From the NCBI GenBank assembly GCA_946902875.1, contig OX336351.1, forward strand, positions 3,221,761-3,285,760: a DNA stretch of 64,000 nucleotides. Direction: 5' to 3'. Position numbers and translations under genes: made by a program. Of this stretch, positions 31,051 through 39,834 are shown in pieces. The stretch is from Nematopogon swammerdamellus. Lineage: Eukaryota; Arthropoda; Insecta; Lepidoptera; Adelidae. Within the stretch, counting starts at the first letter, position 1. Every line of letters starts with the position of its first letter. The notes beneath the pieces are model-generated. The model ran no database searches, was not told where the DNA came from, and was given only the letters and a program-made list of their open reading frames with translations.

Positions 31051-31640
31051 CTGACCCAGCGGATTGAACCAGTCACTGGAATGAATCTTTTTAATATTCC
31101 CGACCAGTTTACGGCTTCGCTTTGCCCGAAACGGTTTTACGGTTATGCGTAATGTTTCATTTGCCATCAACATTTTTATGCGCCGTAAAATACCGCTGTC
31201 GCGTCGCGGAATGGTAATCATAAAGCCTTTTTTGTACGAGTGTTGCCGGGGCACTTAAGCGATTGTGTCGAGCTATATGCCCCGGTAGCTGGCTGAATGG
31301 GTAATGGCAAATTGGGTTTGATTTGCTTGCAAAATACGTTTCGGCATACAGAGCATATTATGTGAAAGGCGTGCTATTTTCAAATAAGTATAATAATATC
31401 GTTTATCTAAACGCTGCTTGGCCTTCGGCCTCGCCCTCAGTGGAGCTTGGGTGGCAGTATACAGGTAAAGTTATACAGACGCGATCGTTTCCTATTATAT
31501 TTGCGTTTAATTAAATGTGATATGCTATTAAGCCGAATTTACTTCAATTCACGTGGGGTTTTCACATACGTTTTCTGGCACATATAAATATGGTTGCCTA
31601 TAAGATATTTTCCTCGAATTGGAATCGCGGGCACAGCTAT
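31051..31640. other. Mixed DNA with one stray 68-bp-repeat unit
   Basis: A frame at 31012-31254 (minus) is open but unrecognised. CTTGGCCTTCGGCCTCGCCC at about 31418-31437 is a lone piece of the 68-bp repeat, far from any array. Confidence 0.4.
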
Positions 31641-31644
31641 CAAT

Positions 31645-31955
31645 CAATAATACTAATAAATAAGACTCTATGTAGTATGATACTAAAACTAAATTGACGA
31701 TTTTTAGAAACGTTTTCTGTATGTATGTTCCTCCATAACTCTTAAACCAATCATCCGAATTCGATGAAACTTGGTGCAGGCACATTTTACTATACGGGAC
31801 ACAGGATAGGCTAAGTAAAATTCAGTTTCGGTTACGCTAACAATCATACAAACTGAATTGTTCCGCGCGCCGAAATAAAGGTACGGTAGCGGGCTTACTT
31901 ACTATCTTCTTTTTAAATACGAATTTCACGCGAGCGAAACCGCGGGCAAAAGCGA
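31645..31955 (-). repeat. Reverse copy of the 20665-20987 dispersed element
   Basis: TCATCCGAATTCGATGAAAC, GGTTACGCTAACAATCATAC, CGCGCGCCGAAATAAAGGTA and GAATTTCACGCGAGCGAAAC appear in reverse order relative to 20665-20987. Confidence 0.7.
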
Positions 31956-32019
31956 GCTATTGTATAAAACATAAAACGTAGGTACTGAATAACTTAAGGA
32001 CACTATTAAATATTGTATA

Positions 32020-32140
32020 ATGTGTATTAATCCAGGGAAGTCTCCGGTACGGCACCTACCTTCTCGGAGGTGATATTGGCTGGTTAGAGCATGTGCTTTG
32101 GCCCCTCCGACTCAGCCACCCATAACGGATGACATAAAAA
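32020..32140 (+). repeat. SINE-like repeat
   Basis: CCAGGGAAGTCTCCGGTACG, GGCTGGTTAGAGCATGTGCT and CCATAACGGATGACATAAA with a run of A. Inverse relative of 26480-26600. Confidence 0.6.
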
Positions 32141-32204
32141 AAAAATTATAATTGATTAAGTTAAGCGACAAAGTATGAAAAAAATCGTATTAAGCGAAAT
32201 TCGC

Positions 32205-32580
32205 TTTTTTTATGTAAACCAGCATGGGTGGCTGTTCCAAGGGACCAATGGTGGCAGTCGACAGAGCCAACATCACATCTCCTCGCGAAACCACGCTCAG
32301 TTAGGTGCCAGGCCAGCAGATTTGCGGACTGTTGCTAGGCTGTCTAGCCCGTTAATACGACGCTTGAAGACACCCAGGTTAAAGGATTCAGGAAATACAC
32401 TCGCCGGAAGACAGTTCCACACTCTGGCGGTGCGACAAAGAAACGATTTAGAGAACCGATGGGTTCTCAAAAGCCCAATGTCAACAACGAAAGGGTGCTG
32501 AGTCTCTCTGCGACGAGTCATGCGGAGATAGGACGGGTGGCAGGGAATAAGGGATGCTAGTTCCACAGAGCAGTTCCACG
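32205..32580 (-). pseudogene. LINE ORF2 C-terminus, related to but distinct from LINE-A
   Basis: The minus strand reads ELASLIPCHPSYLRMTRRRE, RTHRFSKSFLCRTARVWNCL, PASVFPESFNLGVFKRRING and ends SAGLAPN with a stop near 32297. A 3' UTR to about 32205 and a short poly-A (complement) follow. The layout (RTxRFxxSFLxRTxxxWNxLP) parallels the C-terminal domain of LINE-A, so it is another APE-type LINE family. It lacks the RT and is 5'-truncated. Confidence 0.75.
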
Positions 32581-32769
32581 TAAGTCAGAAAGTAATGCGC
32601 GCCGACCGGAGATTGAATCCTCTCTTACGGTTGGCTACTGAATGCTTCACTGAAGCAAAGCGGAAATGCGACATGCAAATAGATGTCTAGTTTACGTTTT
32701 GCTTACTTACTTACTAGCTGTTCCCGCTGCTGCGCTTCGAGACAAACATCCTATAACCATACTTACATA

Positions 32770-33238
32770 CAGGGTGTTGAAACGGCCACTACATTACATT
32801 TAAGAAATGATTATTGGGATCAATAGTACCTAACAAAAAAGTCAAATAACTTTTTTCTAAATTCCTTTTTAATAAAAAGTTACAGTTTTCATACAAACTA
32901 ATTGATTAATTTAGTGTAAAAAGGATCTAATGTTCCGCACAAACGTGGGAATGAAAGGTGCGCGGTGAGTGAGCGAGCAAGACGAGTGCGCGGAGCGAGG
33001 AGATGCGCGGGACGGCGCGGCGGCGAGGCGTGAGTTTTTCGTTCGACCCCGACCGTTCCCGCGCCAGCACCCTCCCCCGCGCGCGTCAAATTACTTACAC
33101 TTGACGAAAACATACATTTCAAAAATTAATATCTCGAAAACTAGGCACTTCAGAGGGAAACTTTATTTACTTTTTTGTCTCGGAAAAACGTTAGGATTGC
33201 GCTGGCGAAATTAATGTACTGGCCGTTACAACACCCGG
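32770..33238. mobile_element. Tc1/mariner-like MITE, copy 1
   Basis: The ends CAGGGTGTTGAAACGGCCAC and TGGCCGTTACAACACCCGG are inverse repeats of about 28 bp and are flanked by TA on both sides. The interior has a GC-rich core (32960-33090) in AT-rich arms. A second copy is at 59165-59620. No transposase is present. Confidence 0.8.
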
Positions 33239-33469
33239 TATATGTGCCAGAAAGCGTCTGTGAAAACCCCACGTGAATTGAATGGAGTATTATCGACTTA
33301 CGCGCGAATATAGAATCGACGACGCGCGCATAGGTCGTTGCGGACTTTCCGCTTTATTTATTAGAATTTGGATAGAGTTATTATTTTCTTGTACATATTT
33401 GCTGTATTTCTGTAAGTGCTACGACTTATATGTGCAATAATTTTTTTTAATTTCATTTGATGTTTTTTT
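33239..33469. other. Intergenic
   Basis: No gene or repeat recognised apart from AT-rich simple sequence. Confidence 0.3.
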
Positions 33470-33731
33470 ACCATACCGGAGACTTCCCTGGATTGCTGGC
33501 TATACTGGACTAGAGGAGAATAGAACCGAGGCTGCTATGCGGCCATCTTACGTCCATTGCGGATTACGGTTATACCAACCCAGTCGGCTGAAATTTCAGC
33601 CTACCACCTAGTAAGGGGCAAGGGACATACAGCTTTACACTGGTTCCGAACGGTGAATCAGCAGGTGTAGGTATGCACGTAAATTTTTTGGTCAGAAAAA
33701 ACACACTGGTACACGCCGACCGGATTCAAAC

Positions 33732-33957
33732 ACACATACACGATCCACGGTGTAAGAATAATGTACAACTAATAAGACATAGATTAGCTAAAACCTCAAA
33801 AAGCTTTATTTGTAATAGTGTTAGATTTTATAATAAACTGTCTTCTAACATAAAACAATTAGATGATAATAATTTCAAACGACGGATTAAATTAATGTTA
33901 ATTGAAAAGAGTTATTACACTATTAAGGATGCATTAACTGACCGTAATTTTATCTAA
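33732..33957 (+). pseudogene. LINE ORF2 C-terminus, CR1/Jockey-like
   Basis: The frame reads HDPRCKNNVQLIRHRLAKTS, KSFICNSVRFYNKLSSNI and KRRIKLMLIEKSYYTIKDAL and ends at a stop at 33955-33957. The pattern of HRL followed by FYNKL and YY near the end is characteristic of the C-terminus of CR1/Jockey-type ORF2 proteins. The start predicted at 33673 lies in flanking SINE DNA. Confidence 0.75.
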
Positions 33958-34408
33958 GAGTTTGACTACTGTTTTTTCCACTAACAAACTTTGACAATTT
34001 GACATTTGGATACACTTTGTATCATTAAATTTTTTTTTTATATGACTTATTACATCTTTTTGTAATAAATGTAAACTAATTTGTATTTATTTTTTGACTT
34101 GATATAATATGAAGTATCAAAATTGACGATGGCACTACCAGATATAGGTAATTTAAATAGGCAGTGTGGTTAAATTCTTCAGTATTCATGTTTATGCTGT
34201 AAATATTAATGCTCTTGTGAGCGGTAGTATGGGTTAATTATTTGTAAGTTACTATAATATAATACTTATAAGGTACTAACAAAACATTGTGACTTGCGAA
34301 GTTTGTTTGTCAGTTCTTCTTCGCATTGAATTTAGAACTGGCGGAATTTTCGACATGTCCAAGCGTAGGTTACCTACCTATGGATGAAATTATACAATAA
34401 ACAATAAA
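33732..34408 (+). mobile_element. 5'-truncated CR1/Jockey-like LINE with 12-bp target duplication
   Basis: CCGGATTCAAAC flanks the insert at 33720-33731 and 34409-34420; it is the B-box of the SINE it hit. The insert contains an ORF2 C-terminus and a full 3' UTR ending in AATAAACAATAAA. The same UTR is found at 53095-53262 and, diverged, at 11660-11895. Confidence 0.85.
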
Positions 34409-34489
34409 CCGGATTCAAACCTCGCTCCTCTCGTATGAGAAGCCGATGCCCAAACCACTCGGGCACCCGCCGCTATGGTGTTCTTTTTT

Positions 34490-34830
34490 TTTTGGATCTG
34501 TGTGATATGTTTATTGTTGTCTTTTTTTTTATTGTAAGCGGAGTGCAGGATTAACATTCTTACTGAGAACTCTGACTACAAAATACTTAATGTAATTAAA
34601 GTAGGTGTAAAGAGCCTTTTTCAAACAATGTGTATTAACAAATATATTTTGGTTGATAAATAAATATATCAGGTTTCGCAATATTCACATGGGACTCCAA
34701 TCACTTTGGTGGAGATGTTTATTTTATCTCTCCCGACATGAACAAATATCATGCGGATTGGGAAAAACTCGTGACTTCTAGTATAGACCTTGCGTCTCAC
34801 GACGACGGCGGCGCATGAGACAGTCTTTTC
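34490..34830. other. AT-rich DNA
   Basis: Two poly-T runs (34486-34494, 34522-34531) may be retroelement tails. No gene seen. Confidence 0.3.
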
Positions 34831-34831
34831 A

Positions 34832-35452
34832 CGTACAATGCGGTAAGAATGGGCATCTGTCAGGCCGGCGTGGCATTAGCAACCCCCGAATACGACCGAA
34901 TGTCCATGGGCGCCGTTAGACACCTCATGGGTGCCTCGGCGCCATATGTCGAGCTAACAATAAAAAAAAAAAGAATACTACTAGTGAAAAATTCCCATAC
35001 AATGCGGTAAGAATACGACTAGTGACCAATTTCCATACAAAGCGGTAAAAATACGGCTAGTGACCAATTCCCATACAAATCGGTAAAAACACGACTGGTG
35101 AAAAATTCCCATACAATGCGGTAAGAATACTACGAGTGACCAAGACATGAAATGAAGGGAAGTTCACCCGGTGTTATCGGCTGACATCACGGATGTGGTA
35201 GGTGATGTAGCCAACCGTGTTAGTTTCCATAAAAAAAATTCCTGTACAATGAGGTAAAAATACGACCAGTGACCAATTCCCATACAAAGCGGTAAAAGTA
35301 TGACTAGTGACAAATTTCCTTATAATGCGGTAAGAATACTACTAGTGACCAATTCCCATACAAAGTGGTAAAAATACGACTAGTAAAAAAGTACCATACA
35401 ATGCGGTAAGAATACTACGAGTGACAAAGACATGAAATGAAGGGAAGCACTT
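34832..35452 (+). repeat. About 39-bp minisatellite interrupted by LINE-A and SINE pieces
   Basis: Units of CCATACAAAGCGGTAAAAATA, given here in short form as CCATACAA(T/A)GCGGTAA plus ACTAGTGACCAATT, repeat about every 39 bp. A LINE-A 3' tail (34848-34972, GGCATCTGTCAGGCCGGCGT to poly-A) and a SINE tail (35143-35240) split it. The stretch 35095-35163 is repeated at 35390-35452, including the same bit of SINE, so a block of about 295 bp was duplicated after the SINE arrived. Confidence 0.75.
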
Positions 35453-35699
35453 TATAATATTATTTATTTATTATTGAATAGACTTTCGCATATTATGTAA
35501 ATTAATCATGTGCCATCGTTAGATGCAACCACTATAACTGGAATAGAAGTTGATCGCTGTTGGACTCCGGGGAAGGCTTATTCTGTCAGAAAATCAAATC
35601 ATAATCAATTGCTATTGGCAGCTCGCTTCATGGTATCGCGGTCAAGGTATCGAGGAAGTACAGTCGTCGAAATTATTAAAATATATCTGAACATCCCGG

Positions 35700-36010
35700 T
35701 AATCGCTGTATCCCGACAATCGGGGTAAGCAGAGTAATCGGTGTTGTGCTGTAAGAACTCTGGTAAATTACAGCACAACACAGACCACCACGTTTCGCAA
35801 AGTATTGGAACACGATTCAATCGATCAAGCAGCAAGTAAGGCACGAAGGCCCATCTGCTGCATGACTCGGTGTAAGTACCGTGCCAAGGTGAGAGGTGGC
35901 GAGCCTATCGCCCTTTAGCACGGCATCTTGTCCTTATCCCTTAGTCGCCTTTTACGACATGCATGGGGAGAGATGCAGTGGGGCTATTCTTTTTTAAGTA
36001 CCGGCCCCAC
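35700..36010 (-). repeat. Dispersed repeat with the GACTAAGGGATAA head
   Basis: On the minus strand: GTGTGGGGCCGGTACTTAAA, GTCGTAAAAGGCGACTAAGG, TGCCGTGCTAAAGGGCGATA, CCTTACTTGCTGCTTGATCG, ending ACCCCGATTGTCGGGATAC. The same head joins a different body at 36640-36965. Relatives: 16400-16679, 50535-50790, 51640-51690 and 39080-39155. Confidence 0.7.
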
Positions 36011-36029
36011 ACAGTACTTATTTTTATTT

Positions 36030-36170
36030 TTATGGAAAATGAAACAAGAACTATTTACATAGCCGTTTCGATCGACGTTTCATTCAGTGCGGTGGTACCA
36101 ACCCGGCCGGGATAAACCCTACCACCAAGTAAAGTAAGAAGGGACCTACAGTTTTACGTGGAATCCCAAT
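36030..36170 (-). mobile_element. SINE body fragment
   Basis: CTATTTACATAGCCGTTTCG, CAACCCGGCCGGGATAAACC and GACCTACAGTTTTACGTGGA give the shared body and its 5' side on the minus strand; the 3' tail is missing. Confidence 0.75.
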
Positions 36171-36398
36171 GCCAGTAATTCAAACATGTTTTTTTTTTTT
36201 CGTTTATTAACCATTTGCAGCTTACTCAATAAAATCATGATAATTTTTGACACAATAACAGCCGGCGGGGGTTGTTGCGGAGGGTGGCATGGGGCTAAGT
36301 AATTCGGAAAGAGCCAATCACAACAAGGACGCTTTTGGACGTCCGAGCTGATTTTGCCTTGCAGTAAAGTTTGTACTTGCACATTTGTATACTGCCCG

Positions 36399-36497
36399 GC
36401 ACGTAACTTGGCCTCTGTGCGAACGGGACAGCGTTATACCAACGATCGCATGCGTATAACGCCGTCCCTCTCGCACAGAGGCCAAGTTACGTGCCGT
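36399..36497. repeat. 99-bp hairpin element
   Basis: GGCACGTAACTTGGCCTCTG at the left and CAGAGGCCAAGTTACGTGCC at the right are exact inverses, with further pairing inside (GTTATA...TATAAC) around GATCGCATGCG. It is probably a very short palindromic MITE. Confidence 0.75.
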
Positions 36498-36606
36498 CTA
36501 ACTTGTATGAAAATAAAATGCCACATGATCAAAAAAGTGTGGCAAACAAGTTTTTTTGTTTGTTTTGTTTTTATGGAAACTGACACAGTTTGCTACATCA
36601 CCGAAA

Positions 36607-37148
36607 ATTTCTTTCACGAGTCATAGTTTTGTACCGTGTGGGGCCGGTACTTTAAAAGAATAGCCCCACTGCATCTCTCCCCGTGTATGTCGTAAAATGC
36701 GACTAAGGGATATAACTCCCTTTTTATATTACTAGGTGGTAGGGTTTAACCCGCCCGGGTTGGTACCACCGCACCGAATGAAAGGTCGGTCCAAACGCCT
36801 ATGTAAATAGTTTGTGTTTTCCGTCCAGTTTAGTGTAGCCGGCACGACCGAAGGGAAGCACTGACGTGGCACCAAGTTCACCCGGTGTTATGGGCTGACA
36901 TCACGGATGTTGTAGGTGATGTGTAGCCAACCGAGTCAGTTTCCATAAAAATAAAAAAAATAAAAATATGAGCACAGATGGACAGTGGACTAACATTGCA
37001 CGCAAGTGTATAGCAATCGAACGACGCATATGTGAGCCCAAAAGGCGACGAGCGTCGACTGACGCTGACTGACGAACCAATCGAGGCGCCGCCCCGCTCC
37101 AGTCAAACCGGCCAATGAAAAGTGTGCTCATGACTCGTGAAAGCAACT
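36607..37148. mobile_element. MITE copy split by a SINE
   Basis: The right part (36966-37148) matches the reverse complement of 38811-39021 (TGGACAGTGGACTAACATTG, CATGACTCGTGAAAGCAACT). The left end is CTTTCACGAGTCAT at 36611-36624. The SINE at 36632-36965 sits just inside the left terminus. Confidence 0.75.
36632..36965 (+). mobile_element. SINE with GACTAAGGGATA head, inside a MITE
   Basis: It reads GTACCGTGTGGGGCCGGTAC, GAATAGCCCCACTGCATCTC, GCGACTAAGGGATATAACTC, then the shared body and tail to CAGTTTCCATAAAAATAAA. The head replaces the tRNA/5S head of 49334-49725 while body and tail remain homologous. Confidence 0.88.
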
Positions 37149-38504
37149 GTATAAAGTTTGTGTTTTTAGAAAACGGCGCAAACAGTTGCTGTACTGGACT
37201 GGTGGAAAAGTTAAATGTTATCTTGTTTGCGTGTGATTGCTGATTTTAGATAGAAAGCGAATGGAATTTTCACGCAATAGGTATAGCAAATGAATTCGAA
37301 CCTTTATTCGAGCGCTTGGCCGTAGAACATACATTTAGATTTTTAGTCATTTTTTTTCTGATTTTTGTGCTCACGCCGAAAATATGGGGATGACCATTTT
37401 TTGTATTACAATTACTGTGTACTATAGTCTGTTTTTAGTGTTTCGTATCCATACACCCAATCTACGCCGCGCCGTCTGTCTGTCCGTTCGAGGGCTGTAT
37501 CTTTTGGACTTTAATAGGTAGCCGGTACCACACGCTGTATCCCGTCCAACAATCTTGGAAAAATATTACAAATTTTCAACTTCATTCTTTTAATTATAGT
37601 TGAGAACGCCTGACTTCGCTAATTCCTTAATTTTTTTTTGCCTCGCATATATCTACAGGTTCTAATTAAATTAATCTATAGCCTTTAAGAGGATTAATCA
37701 GTATCGGAAAATAAGTCGATTCGTAGAAAAAACCGTGACATAGCTCGAAAAAAAAGTTTTTTTTTCATACATTTCCAAAAAAAATCTAAACTTCAAATTT
37801 ATGGAGAAAGTGAATTTTTTTTTCTCGAAATTATAAAAATCGTAGAACAAAATTAGTTCAGTTTGAGCTACAAAACAACCCCCTGAAGGGCTATAGATTT
37901 ATTTTATTACATACTGTATACACATTGAATGGTTTATAAATATCGTTCAAGCCGATTAAGATGTACAGACTGTGACAGACACAAGAACAGACAGACAGAC
38001 ACCTGACGGAATTTATAAGGGTCCCCGCCAGGGCGTTACTGGTTATAAATAAAAAACTACTTCCACTTCTAGCTTTATCATTGGTTCTAGGTGTAAGTGG
38101 TACCAACCAACCGCCGCAGTACCTTCCAAAAAGTAAACGAGATAGCGTCGAGGCCTTCGGAAACGGATGTGTCGGGCTTTTCATAAAATATTCCTGCGTT
38201 GAAACTGAATATAATTAATTTGAGGACGAAATTGGTATGAATTTACAAGAGCATGTATTGCGCGATTGGTTTTATCTATGTTTAATATTCGATTGCGGTA
38301 TTTTGTTAATAATTTACCTTAACTGCCAAGGGCAGACGGAACTTTGGATCAATGAGCCTGTTTTACCAGTACTAATACGACCGCGTTGCTATGATGAACT
38401 CGCTTCCCTCATCCCTCCTCCTCCTGTCAAGGTCAATCAATTCTTCAAGCAAGTTTAAGTATGTACGTCAATGTACATAATATGTGTGAATAAAATTACA
38501 TTCA
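37149..38504. other. Intergenic with repeat fragments
   Basis: About 37435-37555 is a diverged GTCCGTCTGT-family fragment. About 37740-37880 resembles 54930-55080 of the MITE at 54841. A frame at 38237-38458 is open but unrecognised and its upstream sequence shows no clear gene structure. Confidence 0.4.
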
Positions 38505-38780
38505 GTCTATAATCACAGATTACTTAATAGTTACTTCGTAACAGATAAATCACTCCATAGAAAATGTTCCTACCTTCGGGCTTTAATAGCCTACTGCTTC
38601 ACGTCGCCAATCGCTGCGTGCGAAAATGTACCTTAACGATCGAGTGTACAGTGGTTATTGCTTTGCAGATCCGCGCAGTTGCGTGGGCGAGCGTCTATTT
38701 ATACTTCGCGCGGCTGGCGAATGTCCACTGAAATAGACCGCCGGCGGCCCGTCGTGCGGTAGGTAGTTAGCGTGAGGCCT
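38505..38780 (+). repeat. Dispersed repeat, inverse of 59850-60125
   Basis: ATCACAGATTACTTAATAGT, ACTGCTTCACGTCGCCAATC, TTAACGATCGAGTGTACAGT and ACTGAAATAGACCGCCGGCG appear in reverse order at 59850-60125. Length about 270 bp; function unknown. Confidence 0.7.
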
Positions 38781-38810
38781 GCTATAATGCCTGTCATAAA
38801 TATGACGTAA

Positions 38811-39021
38811 AGTTGCTTTCACGAGTCATGAGTACACTTTTCATTGGTCGGTTTGACGGCATGTGACGTCGACGGCGCCGACGCTTCACACGATTGGTTC
38901 GTCAGTCAGCGTCAGTCGACGCTCGTCGCCTATTGAGCTCACACGCGTCGTTCGACTACTATACACTTGCGTGCAATGTTAGTCCACTGTCCGTATGTGC
39001 TCATGACTCGTGAAAGCAACT
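38811..39021. mobile_element. 211-bp MITE with GTAA flanks
   Basis: The termini AGTTGCTTTCACGAGTCATG and CATGACTCGTGAAAGCAACT are perfect inverses. GTAA stands on both sides (38807-38810 and 39022-39025). Core: GGCATGTGACGTCGACGG. A reverse copy is at 36607-37148. Superfamily not assigned; a 3- or 4-bp duplication would fit several. Confidence 0.85.
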
Positions 39022-39164
39022 GTAATGCAACTTAATTTTTGAAACAGTTTTAACACTCTTTGCTAAACGTGGTGGTAGGTGTTGTGCTGTTATTTACCAG
39101 TTTACTTGCTGCACAGGACCAATTACTCTGCTTATCCCGATTGTCGGGATACAGCGAGTGGTAT

Positions 39165-39196
39165 GTGTGTGTGTGTGTGTGAGGGTGTGTGTCTTT
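39165..39196 (+). repeat. (GT)n microsatellite
   Basis: TATGTGTGTGTGTGTGTGTG followed by AGGGTGTGTGTC; an ordinary dinucleotide repeat at the end of a dispersed repeat fragment (39080-39155). Confidence 0.85.
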
Positions 39197-39259
39197 ACGG
39201 CTAGAGTAAAAAGCGGACCTAAACTTGACCAGAATACTGAAAGTGAGGACCGACCTCAT

Positions 39260-39780
39260 TGTGCGGACGTCCGCACAATATTATATGCCTACTTTCAAAT
39301 ATACAGTTAGAATCGTCGCCATCTGATTGGTCGACTGGTGACGTCACCTAAAATTTGAAAGGACGACCGCACTGTCCGTATTTTTGTCGCAAAAATTTGA
39401 CACCCGCAAAATTTTAGTTCATGTGTGTTACCACAAGTGGCGCCACCAGTCCAAAGTGTGTATTATTTAGTATACATTTATTGTGTTAAGCGGACGTCCG
39501 CTTTTTACAAGTAAATATTGTAATAAGTGTGTTACTGTAAGTGTGTTCAGAACTTCGGATGTGGGTGTACATAGTCTAATACGAGGACGTCCGCCTTTCA
39601 ATCAAACGTTGTAACAAGTGTGTTATTAGTAAATGTGTTAAAATTTTAGTATACATAGTCTAATATTATGAGGACGTCCGAGTGTCTTCGAACAAGATTA
39701 TAAAAGTATTGCGATTTGAATAGGTACTATTCCTAAAGAGTGTAAGTACGTCCGCATTTTACAAAATTGCACGGTCTGAG
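39260..39780 (+). repeat. Cluster of CGGACGTCCG palindromes
   Basis: TGCGGACGTCCGCAC (about 39270), AGCGGACGTCCGCTT (about 39487), GAGGACGTCCGCC (about 39582), GAGGACGTCCGAG (about 39669) and TACGTCCGCA (about 39748) are spaced within otherwise AT-rich, GTGTT-rich DNA. A related cluster lies at 43560-43960, beyond the 68-bp-array element. Confidence 0.55.
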
Positions 39781-39834
39781 TAACCAATATAGATATTCCA
39801 ACAGCTATATGAATTTATAAATTTACTAGCTTTT

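Larger units (their letters stand above)
33470..34485 (-). mobile_element. tRNA-headed SINE, split by a LINE
   Basis: On the minus strand the head (34409-34480) carries GGCGGGTGCCCGAGTGG (A-box-like) and GAGGTTTGAATCCGG (B-box-like), resembling a Ser/Leu-type tRNA. After the LINE insert it continues from 33719 to about 33470 with a body containing TTACTAGGTGGTAGGCTGA and the tail CCAGGGAAGTCTCCGGTATG. The acceptor stem does not pair, so it is not a functional tRNA gene. Confidence 0.7.

Noticed and set aside
34409..34480. Possible tRNA gene on the minus strand
   Set aside because: A- and B-box-like sequences exist but the acceptor stem does not pair and the segment continues into a SINE body.
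38237..38458. 73-residue frame
   Set aside because: No recognised family, no splice context, flanked by repeats.
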